Origin: Pelotomaculum thermopropionicum SI
Lineage (GTDB): Bacteria > Bacillota > Desulfotomaculia > Desulfotomaculales > Pelotomaculaceae
Direction of reading: 5' to 3'
Assembly: GCA_000010565.1 (NCBI GenBank)
Contig: AP009389.1
Span: 744,001-808,000 of the forward strand
DNA length: 64,000 nt
Made by a program: the position numbers and the translations under genes. Under the pieces are notes generated by a model. The model did not search any database. It was not told the DNA's origin and saw nothing but the letters and a program-made list of their open reading frames with translations. Positions 1 through 7,716 of the stretch are shown here, one piece after another (positions within the stretch are counted from its first letter, which is position 1; each line of letters starts with the position of its first letter).

Positions 1-1
1 C

Positions 2-610
2 AAGGACGTTATCGTGATCGGCGGCGGCGACACCGGCACCGACTGCGTTGCCACCTCCATCCGGCATAAGTGCAGGAGTGTGCATCAGCTCGAGATCATG
101 CCCAGGCCACCTCTGGGACGCGCCCCGGACAATCCCTGGCCGCAGTTTCCCAGGGTGCTTAAAGTCGATTACGGCCAGGAGGAAGCAAAAGCCCTGTTCG
201 GGGCCGATCCCAGGCATTACTGCATTACCGCTAAAAAGTTTATTGGCGACGAATGCGGCCGGGTAAAAGGAGTTTTTACGGTGAACGTGGAATGGGTTGC
301 GGACGGCCAGGGCCGCCTGGTTCCAAGGGAGATTCCGGGCAGCGGAAAGGTGTGGCCGGCCCAGCTGGTGCTGCTGGCCATGGGCTTTGCCGGCCCGGAG
401 GAAGGCCTTCTCGAACAGCTCGGCGTGGAGCGTGACGAGAGAACCAACGCAAAGGCGGAGTACGGCGTGTTTGCCACCAACGTCAGGGGGGTTTTTGTCG
501 CCGGCGACATGCGCCGGGGGCAGAGCCTGGTGATATGGGCAATCAACGAAGGGCGCGGGGCGGCGCGGGAATGCGACCGTTACCTTAAGGGATATGCCTG
601 GCCGGAATAA
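2..610 (+). CDS. gltD: Glutamate synthase (NADPH) small subunit, C-terminal part
   Basis: The 5' end lies outside the window; 202 C-terminal residues are present against about 480 in the whole family. The product carries electrons from NADPH through FAD and Fe-S clusters to the large subunit, which makes glutamate from glutamine and 2-oxoglutarate. A second Rossmann motif GGGDTGTDC sits near residues 6-14 of the fragment. The C-terminal FAD motif is visible as [15 protein letters not shown] followed by NEGR. Reading continues in frame from base 2, so no start is called. A GC-rich hairpin with a T tract follows the stop. The same fold occurs in other NAD(P)H-dependent oxidoreductase beta subunits such as NfnB, but the GGGDTGTDC and QSLVIWAI pattern fits GltD best. 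Confidence 0.9.
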   Translation, partial: KDVIVIGGGDTGTDCVATSIRHKCRSVHQLEIMPRPPLGRAPDNPWPQFPRVLKVDYGQEEAKALFGADPRHYCITAKKFIGDECGRVKGVFTVNVEWVADGQGRLVPREIPGSGKVWPAQLVLLAMGFAGPEEGLLEQLGVERDERTNAKAEYGVFATNVRGVFVAGDMRRGQSLVIWAINEGRGAARECDRYLKGYAWPE

Positions 611-631
611 GCTTTAAATATACCGTTGGCG

Positions 632-665
632 GGGGCGGCAGAACCGCCCCTGTTTTGCGTTTTTA
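632..665 (+). terminator. Rho-independent terminator after gltD
   Basis: GGGGCGG (632-638) and CCGCCCC (644-650) form a perfect 7-bp stem with a 5-nt loop, followed by TGTTTTGCGTTTTT. It lies 22 bases after the gltD stop. Confidence 0.75.
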
Positions 666-714
666 TGCGGACTGCCGGGCAGTTGCCCGGTAAATTTCCG
701 GGATTAATTTTTTA

Positions 715-742
715 TTGCGTGTACGCAAGCCCTGTTTATGAT
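715..742 (+). promoter_or_regulatory. Candidate ilvN promoter overlapping an inverted repeat
   Basis: TTGCGT (715-720), 16-bp spacer, TATGAT (737-742). The -35 hexamer is the left arm of the inverted repeat TTGCGT-GT-ACGCAA (715-728), so a repressor bound there would block the promoter. No T-box or leader peptide is visible. Confidence 0.45.
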
Positions 743-795
743 AAAATTTTAAAAACATGCTTTTCTTTTAAAAGAGGATTTTGGGGGGGCTTTTT

Positions 796-1290
796 GTGAA
801 GCATACGCTGGCGGTTCTGGTGGTAAACAAGCCGGGGGTCCTGGCGCGCATATCCGGGCTTTTAAGCCGGAGGGTTTTTAATATTGAGAGTATTGCTGCC
901 GGATACACGGAGGAGCCGGATGTAACCCGCATTACCCTGGTTATAAAGGGCGACACCCATATTCTCGACCAGGTGATGAAGCAGCTTTCAAAGCTGGTCG
1001 ATGTCATCAAGGTAGTCGAGCTGAAGTCGGAAGACTCGGTCGACCGCGAGCTTGCCCTGGTCAAGGTGAAGGCCGACGCGGCCAGGAGGTCCGACATCGT
1101 AAACCTCGTTTCGATATTCAGGGCCAATATTATTGATGTCAGCAAGGACACGCTGATCATTGAAATTCTGGGGGATGAAAAGAAAATAAACGCGTTTTGC
1201 GCCGTGCTCGAAGACTTCGGCATTGTGGAACTGGTCCGCACCGGCAAAGTGGCCCTTTCGCGGGGGCCGGGGGCGGTGAAATACCAGTAG
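796..1290 (+). CDS. ilvN: Acetolactate synthase small (regulatory) subunit
   Basis: This 164-residue protein is the regulatory subunit that stimulates the IlvB catalytic subunit and confers feedback inhibition by branched-chain amino acids. Residues about 4-75 form an ACT domain with the typical NKPGVLARI segment and a downstream IAAGYTEEPDVTRIT stretch. The remainder matches the C-terminal domain of the family in length. The GTG at 796 is chosen because a long G run (784-789) gives a ribosome site at normal distance; the reading frame is open to 781 but that start has no ribosome site. Oddly, no ilvB or ilvC is adjacent, so the gene stands apart from the usual ilvBNC cluster. It is transcribed alone from the promoter at 715-742. 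Confidence 0.9.
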   Translation: MKHTLAVLVVNKPGVLARISGLLSRRVFNIESIAAGYTEEPDVTRITLVIKGDTHILDQVMKQLSKLVDVIKVVELKSEDSVDRELALVKVKADAARRSDIVNLVSIFRANIIDVSKDTLIIEILGDEKKINAFCAVLEDFGIVELVRTGKVALSRGPGAVKYQ

Positions 1291-1312
1291 CCTGCAAAAG
1301 AAGTAGATGTTG

Positions 1313-1360
1313 TTGACATAATGAAGGCGGTAATGTATATAATAAGATATACTGGTATAC
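1313..1360 (+). promoter_or_regulatory. Promoter with palindromic operator of the first toxin-antitoxin operon
   Basis: TTGACA (1313-1318) is followed after 17 bp by TATATA (1336-1341), overlapping TATAAT (1338-1343). GTATAT (1335-1340) and ATATAC (1347-1352) form a perfect inverted repeat across the -10, and the palindrome GTATAC (1355-1360) lies just downstream. Autorepression by the antitoxin is the natural reading. Confidence 0.6.
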
Positions 1361-1384
1361 AGCACCATGAGGGAGGACCGCGCG

Positions 1385-1660
1385 GTGTCCCAGGTTAAAA
1401 GGATAATGATCAGCCTGCCCGATTCGCTGCTGGCGGAAGCGGACGGCATTGCGGCGGCCGAGCAGTTGAACCGGAGCGAGTTCATCAGGGAGGCCATGAA
1501 GCTATATATAGCGGAGCGCAAGAAAAGGCTTTTAAGAGAGCAGATGAAAAAGGGATACGTGGAGATGGCTAAAATCAACCTGGCCCTTGCGGTAGAACAC
1601 CACCGCCTGGAGGCAGAGGCAGTCCGTATCTGTGAAAAACCCGTGCCGGAGGTAAAATGA
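1385..1660 (+). CDS. Ribbon-helix-helix antitoxin (EndoAI/MazE type)
   Basis: A 91-residue protein whose N-terminus ([19 protein letters not shown]) is a ribbon-helix-helix DNA-binding fold: a short beta strand followed by two helices, with [13 protein letters not shown] as the second helix. The C-terminal half is charged and would be the part that wraps the toxin. The GTG at 1385 is chosen because GGGAGG (1371-1376) precedes it by 8 nt; an upstream in-frame ATG at 1367 overlaps that ribosome site. The stop codon overlaps the toxin start in an ATGA arrangement (1657-1660). Genes of this kind are the antitoxin of the Bacillus EndoA system. Autoregulation is likely through the palindrome over the promoter at 1335-1352. 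Confidence 0.85.
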   Translation: MSQVKRIMISLPDSLLAEADGIAAAEQLNRSEFIREAMKLYIAERKKRLLREQMKKGYVEMAKINLALAVEHHRLEAEAVRICEKPVPEVK

Positions 1661-2013
1661 GGATGGCTGTCCGCCGGGGGGATATATATTATGCCGATTT
1701 AAGCCCGGTTGTGGGTTCCGAGCAGGGGGGGACCAGGCCGGTGCTTATTATTCAGAACGACATTGGCAACCAGTACAGTCCCACCACCATTGTGGCAGCA
1801 ATAACCTCCCAGATTGACAAACCTAAATTGCCTACCCACGTTGCCATGCCGGCAAGTCCAGGCGGCCTGGAAAAAAACTCGGTAATCCTGCTTGAGCAGA
1901 TCAGGACCATTGACAAAAGCAGGCTCATGGAAAAGGTGACCGCCCTTGACAGCGAGATGATGGCCAGGGTTAACCAGGCCATCGAAATAAGCCTTGGCCT
2001 GGTCGATCTGTAA
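1657..2013 (+). CDS. mazF: MazF/EndoA-type mRNA interferase toxin
   Basis: The 118-residue length and the sequence [20 protein letters not shown] followed by RPVLIIQND are classic for the Bacillus EndoA (NdoA) branch of MazF, which cleaves single-stranded mRNA at short specific sequences. The conserved AAITSQ and [10 protein letters not shown] segments are also present; in the family the Arg of the first motif and the Thr/Ser of AITS are near the active site. It is translationally coupled to the upstream antitoxin by a 4-base overlap. In Bacillus relatives this pair is a chromosomal core module, so it is not by itself a sign of transfer. Cleavage specificity cannot be read from the sequence. 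Confidence 0.93.
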   Translation: MRMAVRRGDIYYADLSPVVGSEQGGTRPVLIIQNDIGNQYSPTTIVAAITSQIDKPKLPTHVAMPASPGGLEKNSVILLEQIRTIDKSRLMEKVTALDSEMMARVNQAIEISLGLVDL

Positions 2014-2092
2014 GCTTTTCAGAGTGCCGGAGAATTTCCCCTTTAATCCGGTTTTGACCTTAAAAAAGGGGTTTTATTTTTTTAAAAGGGGC

Positions 2093-2116
2093 GGTGACAC
2101 GAAGGGTGACACGAAG
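2093..2116 (+). repeat. Tandem 12-bp repeat upstream of the amidohydrolase
   Basis: GGTGACACGAAG occurs twice head to tail with no mismatch (2093-2104 and 2105-2116), 20 bases before the amidohydrolase start. It could be an operator or a chance slippage duplication. Confidence 0.6.
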
Positions 2117-2135
2117 CCGCTGACAGGAAAGGAAG

Positions 2136-3266
2136 ATGAAAATGATTGCTATTGCCGGGGGGAAAATTCTTACGATGGCCGGGCGCCCCGTAGACAAGGG
2201 CACGGTGCTTCTGGACGGGAGCAAAATTGCAGGGGTGGAGGAGGGTGTGGTTGTACCCGCGGGCGCCGAAGTGGTCGATGCTTCCGGCAAGGTGGTAATG
2301 CCGGGGATGATTGACGCCCACAGCCACCTCGGGGTTGTTGAGGAGATTTACCGCGAGGAAGGGGACGACGGCAACGAGACAACCGATCCGGTTACCCCCC
2401 ACCTGCGGGCCATTGATGCGGTAAACCCCTTTGACCTGGGGTTCCGGGACGCTCTCGCCGGGGGAGTGACGACGGTGGTAACCGGTCCTGGCAGCGCCAA
2501 CGTCATCGGCGGCGAGATGGCGGTCATAAAGACCAGCGGCACGGTGGTTGACGAAATGATCGTGCGCTTTCCGGCCGGCCTGAAGGCCGCCCTCGGCGAG
2601 AATCCCAAGCGCAGTTACGGCCGGGACAAAAAGTCGCCGGCTACGCGCATGGCGTCCGCAGCAATCCTGCGAGAGGCGCTTGCGCGGGCCCAGAACTATT
2701 TAAAGAAAGATTCACCGGAGCGGGATCTGAGGATGGAGGCCCTGGCCAGGGTTTTGAAGAGGGAGGTGCCCCTGAGGGTGCACGCCCACCGTGCAGACGA
2801 CATTATGACTGCCGTGCGGATCGCGGAGGAATTCGGGGTTGACCTGGTTATCGAGCACTGTACCGAAGGCCGCCTGGTAGCCAGGCAACTGGCCGAAAAA
2901 GGCATTCCGGCGGTAATCGGGCCGGTCATAACAAACAGGGCCAAGGTGGAGATGCAGGGAATAAGCCTGGAAACGGCGGGCATTCTGGCCGGGGCGGGAG
3001 TGAGGTTTGCAATTATGACCGATCACCCGGTCGTGCCGGTTCAATACCTGGCCGCTTCGGCCGCGCTGGCCGTGAAGGGGGGCCTTTCCGTGGAGCATGC
3101 CCTCCGGGCTGTGACCATTGACGCCGCTGCCATCCTGGGGCTGGAGAAGCGCCTGGGAAGCATTGAGCCGGGCAAAGATGCCGACATCGTCATTTGGGAC
3201 CGCCATCCTCTGGATATTTCTGCCCGGGTGGAGCAGGTTTACATTGACGGGGCAAGAGTGTTATAA
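2136..3266 (+). CDS. Metal-dependent amidohydrolase
   Basis: A 376-residue TIM-barrel amidohydrolase of the imidazolonepropionase/adenine-deaminase-like superfamily. The metal-binding motif DAHSHLG lies at about residues 60-66. Further probable ligands appear in VHAHRADD, IEHCTE and the Asp of MTDHPV. The C-terminal LGLEKRLGSIEPGKDADIVI is the usual composite-domain return strand. Substrate cannot be told; the close family is often annotated only as amidohydrolase, and imidazolonepropionase activity is not supported because no hut genes are near. Start ATG 2136 follows GGAAAGGAAG; ATG 2142 is also possible. It sits alone between the toxin-antitoxin pair and the spo0F-like gene. Confidence 0.85.
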   Translation: MKMIAIAGGKILTMAGRPVDKGTVLLDGSKIAGVEEGVVVPAGAEVVDASGKVVMPGMIDAHSHLGVVEEIYREEGDDGNETTDPVTPHLRAIDAVNPFDLGFRDALAGGVTTVVTGPGSANVIGGEMAVIKTSGTVVDEMIVRFPAGLKAALGENPKRSYGRDKKSPATRMASAAILREALARAQNYLKKDSPERDLRMEALARVLKREVPLRVHAHRADDIMTAVRIAEEFGVDLVIEHCTEGRLVARQLAEKGIPAVIGPVITNRAKVEMQGISLETAGILAGAGVRFAIMTDHPVVPVQYLAASAALAVKGGLSVEHALRAVTIDAAAILGLEKRLGSIEPGKDADIVIWDRHPLDISARVEQVYIDGARVL

Positions 3267-3314
3267 TTTGGTACATTTTTTGCGGGAAAGAAAATTAAAA
3301 AAGAACAAATAAAA

Positions 3315-3323
3315 TTTGTTAAA
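3315..3323 (+). promoter_or_regulatory. Candidate Spo0A box
   Basis: TTTGTTAAA differs at one base from the TTTGTCRAA consensus and lies immediately upstream of the sigma-H-like -35. The mismatch is at a usually conserved C, so the call is tentative. Confidence 0.3.
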
Positions 3324-3327
3324 TAAA

Positions 3328-3356
3328 AAAGGAAATTGTATACACGCGTCGAATAT
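3328..3356 (+). promoter_or_regulatory. Sigma-H-type promoter of the spo0F-like gene
   Basis: AAAGGAAAT (3328-3336), 11-bp spacer, GTCGAATAT (3348-3356). This matches RNAGGAWWW-N11/12-RNNGAATWW, the Bacillus sigma-H consensus, at every position. Bacillus spo0F is itself transcribed by sigma-H. Confidence 0.7.
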
Positions 3357-3422
3357 GTTATTGTCCTGGGAACCTTATACTTTAATGTTATAACGTGTCA
3401 TTTTTTGTCGTGGGGTGCAGGT

Positions 3423-3836
3423 ATGAGGCGAAAGCCAATGGAAATCCTTATCGTCGACGATCAGGCGGGAGTGCGTTATTTGTTGGAAATTATCGTGAGG
3501 GAGGCGGGGCACCGGGCACATACGGCGCAAAACGGGATGGAGGCCGTTTCACTGGCGCTTTCAATTCGCCCCCAGCTTATCTTCATGGATGTACGAATGC
3601 CCGTAATGGGCGGCCTGGAGGCGCTGGGCAAGATTAAAGCCGCGGCTCCCGAAATCGATGTTATTATTATGACGGCTTACGGCTCGGAAGAGACCGTATC
3701 CCAGGCTATGGAACTGGGAGCAATGTGCTGCCTGGCCAAGCCGTTTGATGTAAATGAAATTAAAGAAATTATTCTGGAATACATGTGGAGAAAGGCAAAC
3801 TCTTCCTCTTCCAGCATAACTGCTGCCAGCATGTAG
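3423..3836 (+). CDS. spo0F: Spo0F-like single-domain response regulator
   Basis: A 137-residue receiver domain without an output domain. Visible landmarks are the acidic pair D12-D13 (ILIVDDQAG), the phospho-acceptor D56 (IFMDVRMP), T84 (IIMTAYG) and K106 (LAKPFD). The LIVDDQ, MTAYGSEE and KPFDVNEI segments resemble Bacillus Spo0F closely; Spo0F passes phosphate from sporulation kinases to Spo0B and on to Spo0A. Start ATG 3423 follows GGGGTGCAGG; ATG 3438 is an alternative. The frame is open upstream to 3336, but that region is the promoter. The C-terminal serine-rich tail is longer than in Bacillus. No cognate kinase is adjacent, although an orphan kinase lies at 13.5 kb. Chemotaxis CheY-like function is less likely given the sigma-H promoter. 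Confidence 0.8.
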   Translation: MRRKPMEILIVDDQAGVRYLLEIIVREAGHRAHTAQNGMEAVSLALSIRPQLIFMDVRMPVMGGLEALGKIKAAAPEIDVIIMTAYGSEETVSQAMELGAMCCLAKPFDVNEIKEIILEYMWRKANSSSSSITAASM

Positions 3837-3983
3837 GAAAAAGCCTTTAGCTGCATAGGCGGTATTCTCCGGCACCCTGAATATGGCAGAGTGCAGTTTT
3901 AAGGACGGTCTGTGCCCTCCAGAGGGTTGGGGGGCTTTTGTTATTTCGGAGCATTTCCGGCTTTTTTTGCCGCCGGGGCGGTG

Positions 3984-4010
3984 TTGTGCAGGCGAGGGAA
4001 AGGTTATAAT
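3984..4010 (+). promoter_or_regulatory. Weak candidate promoter for tsaE
   Basis: TTGTGC (3984-3989) and TATAAT (4005-4010) with a short 15-bp spacer. The -10 is perfect but the spacing is poor. The rest of the 3837-4055 gap holds only small hairpins. Confidence 0.3.
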
Positions 4011-4055
4011 ATTGAAAGGTAAGCTGATATACATTTGCGGCGAGGTGCAGTTGCA

Positions 4056-4535
4056 TTGCCGGTAATAAAAACTTTTTCGCCGGAGGAGACCGCCGGGGTG
4101 GGTGAGAAACTGGCCGCACTGTTGCGGCCTGGGGATGTAATCTGCCTGAACGGCGATCTCGGCGCCGGCAAAACCAGGCTGGCGCAGGGCGTGGCCCGCG
4201 GCCTCGGCATAGAAGGCCCGGTGACCAGTCCTACTTTCACCTTAATTAACGAATATCAGGGCGGGCTGACCCTTTACCACATAGACGTCTATCGCCTTGA
4301 CAGCCCCGCGGAAATGGAAGATCTGGGCTGTGCGGAGTATTTTTACGGTGAAGGCGTTACCCTGGTGGAATGGGCCGATAAGGTAAAGGACCTGCTTCCA
4401 GGCGAAAGGCTTGATATATACATAAAAAGGAGCCCGGAAGGCGAAGACGTCCGGGAAATTATCGCGGTGCCGCGGGGAGAAAGATACCGGTACCTGGCCG
4501 AGGAGTTGACCAAAGTTGTACGTGCTGGGGATTGA
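4056..4535 (+). CDS. tsaE: tRNA t6A37 biosynthesis ATPase
   Basis: TsaE is the P-loop ATPase that works with TsaB and TsaD to place threonylcarbamoyl on A37 of ANN-decoding tRNAs. The Walker A motif GDLGAGKT is near residue 30, followed by the family signatures VTSPTFTLINEY and HIDVYRL, and VEWADK further on. At about 159 residues it has normal length. TTG 4056 is preferred because GAGG (4042-4045) lies at the right distance; a TTG at 4035 is in frame but lacks a ribosome site. The gene overlaps tsaB by 20 bases, so the two are translationally coupled. tsaD, which often follows rimI in Firmicutes, is absent here. Confidence 0.93.
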   Translation: MPVIKTFSPEETAGVGEKLAALLRPGDVICLNGDLGAGKTRLAQGVARGLGIEGPVTSPTFTLINEYQGGLTLYHIDVYRLDSPAEMEDLGCAEYFYGEGVTLVEWADKVKDLLPGERLDIYIKRSPEGEDVREIIAVPRGERYRYLAEELTKVVRAGD

Positions 4536-5244
4536 ATCCGCCACCCCGGTGGCGGCGGCGGCGGTGGCCGGCAGCGCAGGAATTCTGGCTGAAAGGATGG
4601 TGTGGAACAGCCGCACCCATTCTGTCAACCTGCTTCCCATGATTAAGGCGGTGCTGGAGGATTCCGGCGTCGGGCGCGAAAGCCTGGCCGGAATAGCTGT
4701 GTCGGGAGGGCCGGGGTCTTTTACCGGCCTTCGCATCGGCATGAGCACGGCCAAGGCCCTGGCCCAGGTGTGGGGCTTGCCTGTGGTTGGGATATCAACT
4801 TTGGAGGTGCTGGCCTATCCCCTGGCGGGGTGCGGCAGCCTGATCTGCCCCGTTCTGAACGCGCGCAAGGACGAGGTTTACAGCGCTGTTTACGAATATA
4901 GCGGCCCGGCCCCGGCCTGCCTGAAAGGGCCCATGGCCGTCAGCCCGGCGGAACTGGTTAAAATCCTTTCAGCGTTTGACAAGCCCGTAATGCTGGTGGG
5001 GGACGGCACTCTTGCATACGGTGCCGTTTTAAAGGCCGGCCTGGGGGAAGCAGCCCGGTTTGCCCCGCTTTCGGCAAATTTTCCCCGCGGGGCGGCGGTA
5101 GCCGAACTAGGCCTGATTGCAATAAGGGAAGGGCGCGGCATCGACCCCGCCGGCCTGCTGCCGGAATACATCAGGCCGTCCGCGGCGGAGGCGGCCTGGC
5201 AGAAAAAGCAGTCCGGGAGGCAAAACGGTGAACGTAACCTTTGA
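4516..5244 (+). CDS. tsaB: tRNA t6A37 threonylcarbamoyltransferase partner subunit
   Basis: A 242-residue ASKHA-fold protein that forms the scaffold for TsaD and TsaE in t6A synthesis. The N-terminus (YVLGIESATPVA) and the diagnostic GGPGSFTGLRIG motif near residues 63-74 identify TsaB. The NARKDEVY segment is also typical. TTG 4516 is used because AGGAG (4501-4505) precedes it. The reading frame overlaps tsaE at its start and the rimI frame at its end (5228-5244), a compact tsaE-tsaB-rimI operon. Confidence 0.93.
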   Translation: MYVLGIESATPVAAAAVAGSAGILAERMVWNSRTHSVNLLPMIKAVLEDSGVGRESLAGIAVSGGPGSFTGLRIGMSTAKALAQVWGLPVVGISTLEVLAYPLAGCGSLICPVLNARKDEVYSAVYEYSGPAPACLKGPMAVSPAELVKILSAFDKPVMLVGDGTLAYGAVLKAGLGEAARFAPLSANFPRGAAVAELGLIAIREGRGIDPAGLLPEYIRPSAAEAAWQKKQSGRQNGERNL

Positions 5245-5695
5245 GGAAATGCGCCTTGAGCACCTGGATCAGGTTGTTTAGATAGAGAACTTCTCCTTTC
5301 CATCCCCCTGGTCGCGCAGCGCATTTGCCTACGAAATCCTGCAGAACAGGTTTGCCTGCTACCTTGTAGCCGTGGCAGGCGGGACGGTGGTAGGGTACGG
5401 CGGGATGTGGCTTATACTCGACGAAGCGCACATCACCAACGTCGCGGTTCACCCTGAATACCGGAAAAATAATATCGGCAGGACGCTGATGCTGGAAATG
5501 ATGAGGCGTGCCGCCCTTATGGGAGCCGTCAGAATGACCCTTGAGGTCCGCCCTTCCAATGCCGCCGCCAGGCGCCTTTATGCCTCCCTGGGCTTTGAGG
5601 TGAAGGGCATTCGCAGGCGTTATTACACGGATACTAACGAGGATGCCATCATTATGTGGAAAGAGGACCTGACCGGGTGTGAAAACAGGGCCTGA
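5228..5695 (+). pseudogene. rimI: Ribosomal-protein-alanine acetyltransferase, interrupted by an amber codon
   Basis: RimI is a GNAT enzyme that acetylates the N-terminal alanine of ribosomal protein S18. Reading from GTG 5228 gives 17 normal residues ending MRLEHLDQVV, then TAG at 5279-5281, then IENFSFPSPWSRSAF and the rest of a normal GNAT domain. The acetyl-CoA-binding region EYRKNNIGRTLM and the C-terminal NAAARRLYASLGFE are intact. Homologues have one ordinary residue where the TAG stands, so only that codon is wrong. Without readthrough, translation could restart no earlier than about GTG 5372, which would drop about a third of the fold. A true nonsense mutation and a base-call error are both possible. 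It follows tsaB with overlap. Confidence 0.75.
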
Positions 5696-5713
5696 CTGGC
5701 CTGACTGCCATGG

Positions 5714-5732
5714 CCCGCCCTTTGCGGGCGGG
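5714..5732. other. GC-rich hairpin downstream of rimI
   Basis: CCCGCCC (5714-5720) pairs perfectly with GGGCGGG (5726-5732) around a 5-nt loop. No T tract follows, so intrinsic termination is uncertain. Confidence 0.5.
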
Positions 5733-5786
5733 AAGGGAATTTGGAGCATAAAACGGGGAGGGCAGCCCCGCGGCAGTTGGAAAATA

Positions 5787-5815
5787 TTGAAGGAACGGTC
5801 CGCATGGAGTATACT
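5787..5815 (+). promoter_or_regulatory. Sigma-A promoter of the FtsA-like gene
   Basis: TTGAAG (5787-5792), 17-bp spacer, TATACT (5810-5815), 33 bases before the start codon at 5848. Confidence 0.6.
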
Positions 5816-5847
5816 TTTAGTTGAGATTTGATTATGGTGGGCTGAAA

Positions 5848-7716
5848 ATGGGCAGAGTGGTTCCCTCGCCGGATAACTGCATATTTGCCCTGGATATCGG
5901 GACCAGAACGGTAATCGGGATTGTCGCTCTGGTCGAGTCGGGCCGGCTGCGGGTGGCGGCCCAGTATGCCGCCGAGCACGAAAGCCGCTCGATGTTTGAC
6001 GGGCAGATTCACGATATTGCCAGGGTGGCCGACACGGTGCTGGAGGTAAAAAGAAATTTGGAGGCAAAGGTGGGCTTCCGGCTGACCAGGGCGGCCATTG
6101 CCGCGGCCGGAAGGTCGCTGGTTACCAGGCAGTGCCGCGTTGAAATGGAAATTGACGGAGAAGCCGAAATTGACGCCGCCCTGGTAAACAGCCTGGAGAC
6201 CGCCGGGGTGAAAAACGCCCACAGGGAGGTTGAGTCCGCCGGGCCCGGCAGCGCTGAGAAGTATTTTTGTGTGGGCTACAGTGTGGTCAAATATTATTTA
6301 AACAACTATCCGATTACCAGCCTGATCGGCCACCGGGGCAGTTTAATTGGGGCCGACGTCCTGGCCACCTTCCTGCCGGATTCGGTGGTAAACGGGCTTT
6401 ATTCGGTCTTGCGGCGGGTCGGCCTGGAGCCGGTAAACCTCACCCTTGAGCCCATTGCCGCCGCCGAGGTGGTTATCCCGGAAAGCCTGCGGCTTTTGAA
6501 CCTGGCCCTGGTGGATATAGGCGCCGGCACCTCCGACATAGCCATCAGCAGGAAGGGAGCGGTTGTTTCTTACGGCATGGTTCCGGTGGCCGGCGACGAG
6601 ATTACCGAATCCATTTCAGAGGCCCTCCTGGTCGGATTTGACGAGGCCGAAAAGATCAAGCGGGCCCTGGAAAAGGGCGGGACAATAGGATACAAAGACA
6701 TTCTAGGCGTGGAAAATACGATCACGGCAGAGGAGGTTGCGGCCCTGATCGATCCGGCGCTGGACAGGCTGGCCGCGGAAATTGCGGCCGCGATCATTGA
6801 GCTAAACGGCAACGAACCGCCCAGGACGGCCTTCTGCATAGGCGGCGGCTCGCGCCTCCCCGGCCTGACGGGCAAACTGGCCGGCAAACTGGGCATCGAG
6901 CCGCAAAAGGTGGCGGTGAGGGGCAGGGAGGCCGTCGGGAACCTCATTGTTGACGAAGAAGGGCTGGAGGGCCCGGAAGGGGTTACAGTTGTCGGCATAG
7001 CCACGGTTGCCGTGCAAAGGCTGGGGCAGCAGTTCATCAAAATAAAGGTGGACGGCAAGGAGTTCAGCCTGTTTAATTCCGGCGGCCTGAGCGTTTCCAG
7101 CGCCCTGAGCATGGTGGAGTTCAACCCGAGGGACTTAATTGGCCGCAACGGCAGGAATTTAAAGTTCACTTTAAACGGCAGGCCCCAGGTTGTGTACGGC
7201 GGCCTGGCCAAACCGGCTGAAATACTGGTGAACGGCAGCAGGGCCACCCTTAAGACGCCCATAAAAGAAGGGGACGAAATAACGGTGCTGCGGGCCAGGG
7301 ACGGGGAGGATGCCAGGGCCTGGGTGCGGGATTTCCTGGAAAACCCCGGCGGCATCAGCGTTACCCTGAACGGCGAACCCAGGGTAATCCGGCCTGTTTG
7401 TATTTTAAACGGAGCGGAAGTGCCTTACGACAGCGAGATAAAGGAGGGCGACAGCCTGGATATTAAAACGGTCAGGACGGTTGGCGACCTGCTGGAAGGG
7501 ATGGACCTGCAGGATTATGCCATTATGGTCAACGGCGCTGCGGCAGGTCCCGGCTATGAGCTGAAAGACGGGGACAGTGTCAGCCTTTTTAAAAGAAGCT
7601 CTTCCGGAGCGGAAGAAGCATACAGGTTAATTGCCGAAAAAAAAGAAGAATCAGATCCGCCGGGCGGCCGGGAATGGATAACCGTCAGGGTTCAACGGCA
7701 GGCCGGTCCAGCTTGA
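5848..7716 (+). CDS. FtsA-like actin-fold ATPase with repeated C-terminal domains, frameshifted near its end
   Basis: The N-terminal 370 residues have the actin/FtsA ATPase motifs: phosphate-1 ALDIGTRTVIGIV, phosphate-2 LVDIGAGTSDIAI and the adenosine motif CIGGGSRLPGL. FtsA links the FtsZ ring to the membrane, but this protein is far longer than true FtsA and lacks an obvious terminal amphipathic helix. The C-terminal part repeats a pattern of VNG or LNG followed about 15 residues later by a GD-x-I/V turn (for example VNGSRATLK with EGDEITVL), resembling small beta-grasp or SLBB-like modules. The in-frame stop at 7714-7716 follows a frameshift at 7693: removing one C restores VNGRPVQLEGG and another repeat to 7894. 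ATG 5848 follows GGTGGG; TTG 5821 is in frame but less likely. Confidence 0.8.
   Translation: MGRVVPSPDNCIFALDIGTRTVIGIVALVESGRLRVAAQYAAEHESRSMFDGQIHDIARVADTVLEVKRNLEAKVGFRLTRAAIAAAGRSLVTRQCRVEMEIDGEAEIDAALVNSLETAGVKNAHREVESAGPGSAEKYFCVGYSVVKYYLNNYPITSLIGHRGSLIGADVLATFLPDSVVNGLYSVLRRVGLEPVNLTLEPIAAAEVVIPESLRLLNLALVDIGAGTSDIAISRKGAVVSYGMVPVAGDEITESISEALLVGFDEAEKIKRALEKGGTIGYKDILGVENTITAEEVAALIDPALDRLAAEIAAAIIELNGNEPPRTAFCIGGGSRLPGLTGKLAGKLGIEPQKVAVRGREAVGNLIVDEEGLEGPEGVTVVGIATVAVQRLGQQFIKIKVDGKEFSLFNSGGLSVSSALSMVEFNPRDLIGRNGRNLKFTLNGRPQVVYGGLAKPAEILVNGSRATLKTPIKEGDEITVLRARDGEDARAWVRDFLENPGGISVTLNGEPRVIRPVCILNGAEVPYDSEIKEGDSLDIKTVRTVGDLLEGMDLQDYAIMVNGAAAGPGYELKDGDSVSLFKRSSSGAEEAYRLIAEKKEESDPPGGREWITVRVQRQAGPA

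Noticed and set aside
611-795. T-box or leader peptide for ilvN
   Set aside because: No T-box sequence, no run of Leu, Ile or Val codons; only a terminator and a promoter are visible.
5279-5281. Pyrrolysine insertion at the rimI amber codon
   Set aside because: Pyrrolysine is known from methylamine methyltransferases and a few others, not GNAT enzymes, and no pyl gene or Pyl tRNA is in the window.
5714-5732. Terminator after rimI
   Set aside because: Strong hairpin but no T tract after it on either strand.
5171-6067. Long minus-strand open frame across rimI and the FtsA-like gene
   Set aside because: Composition follows from the coding strand opposite and no protein family is recognised.
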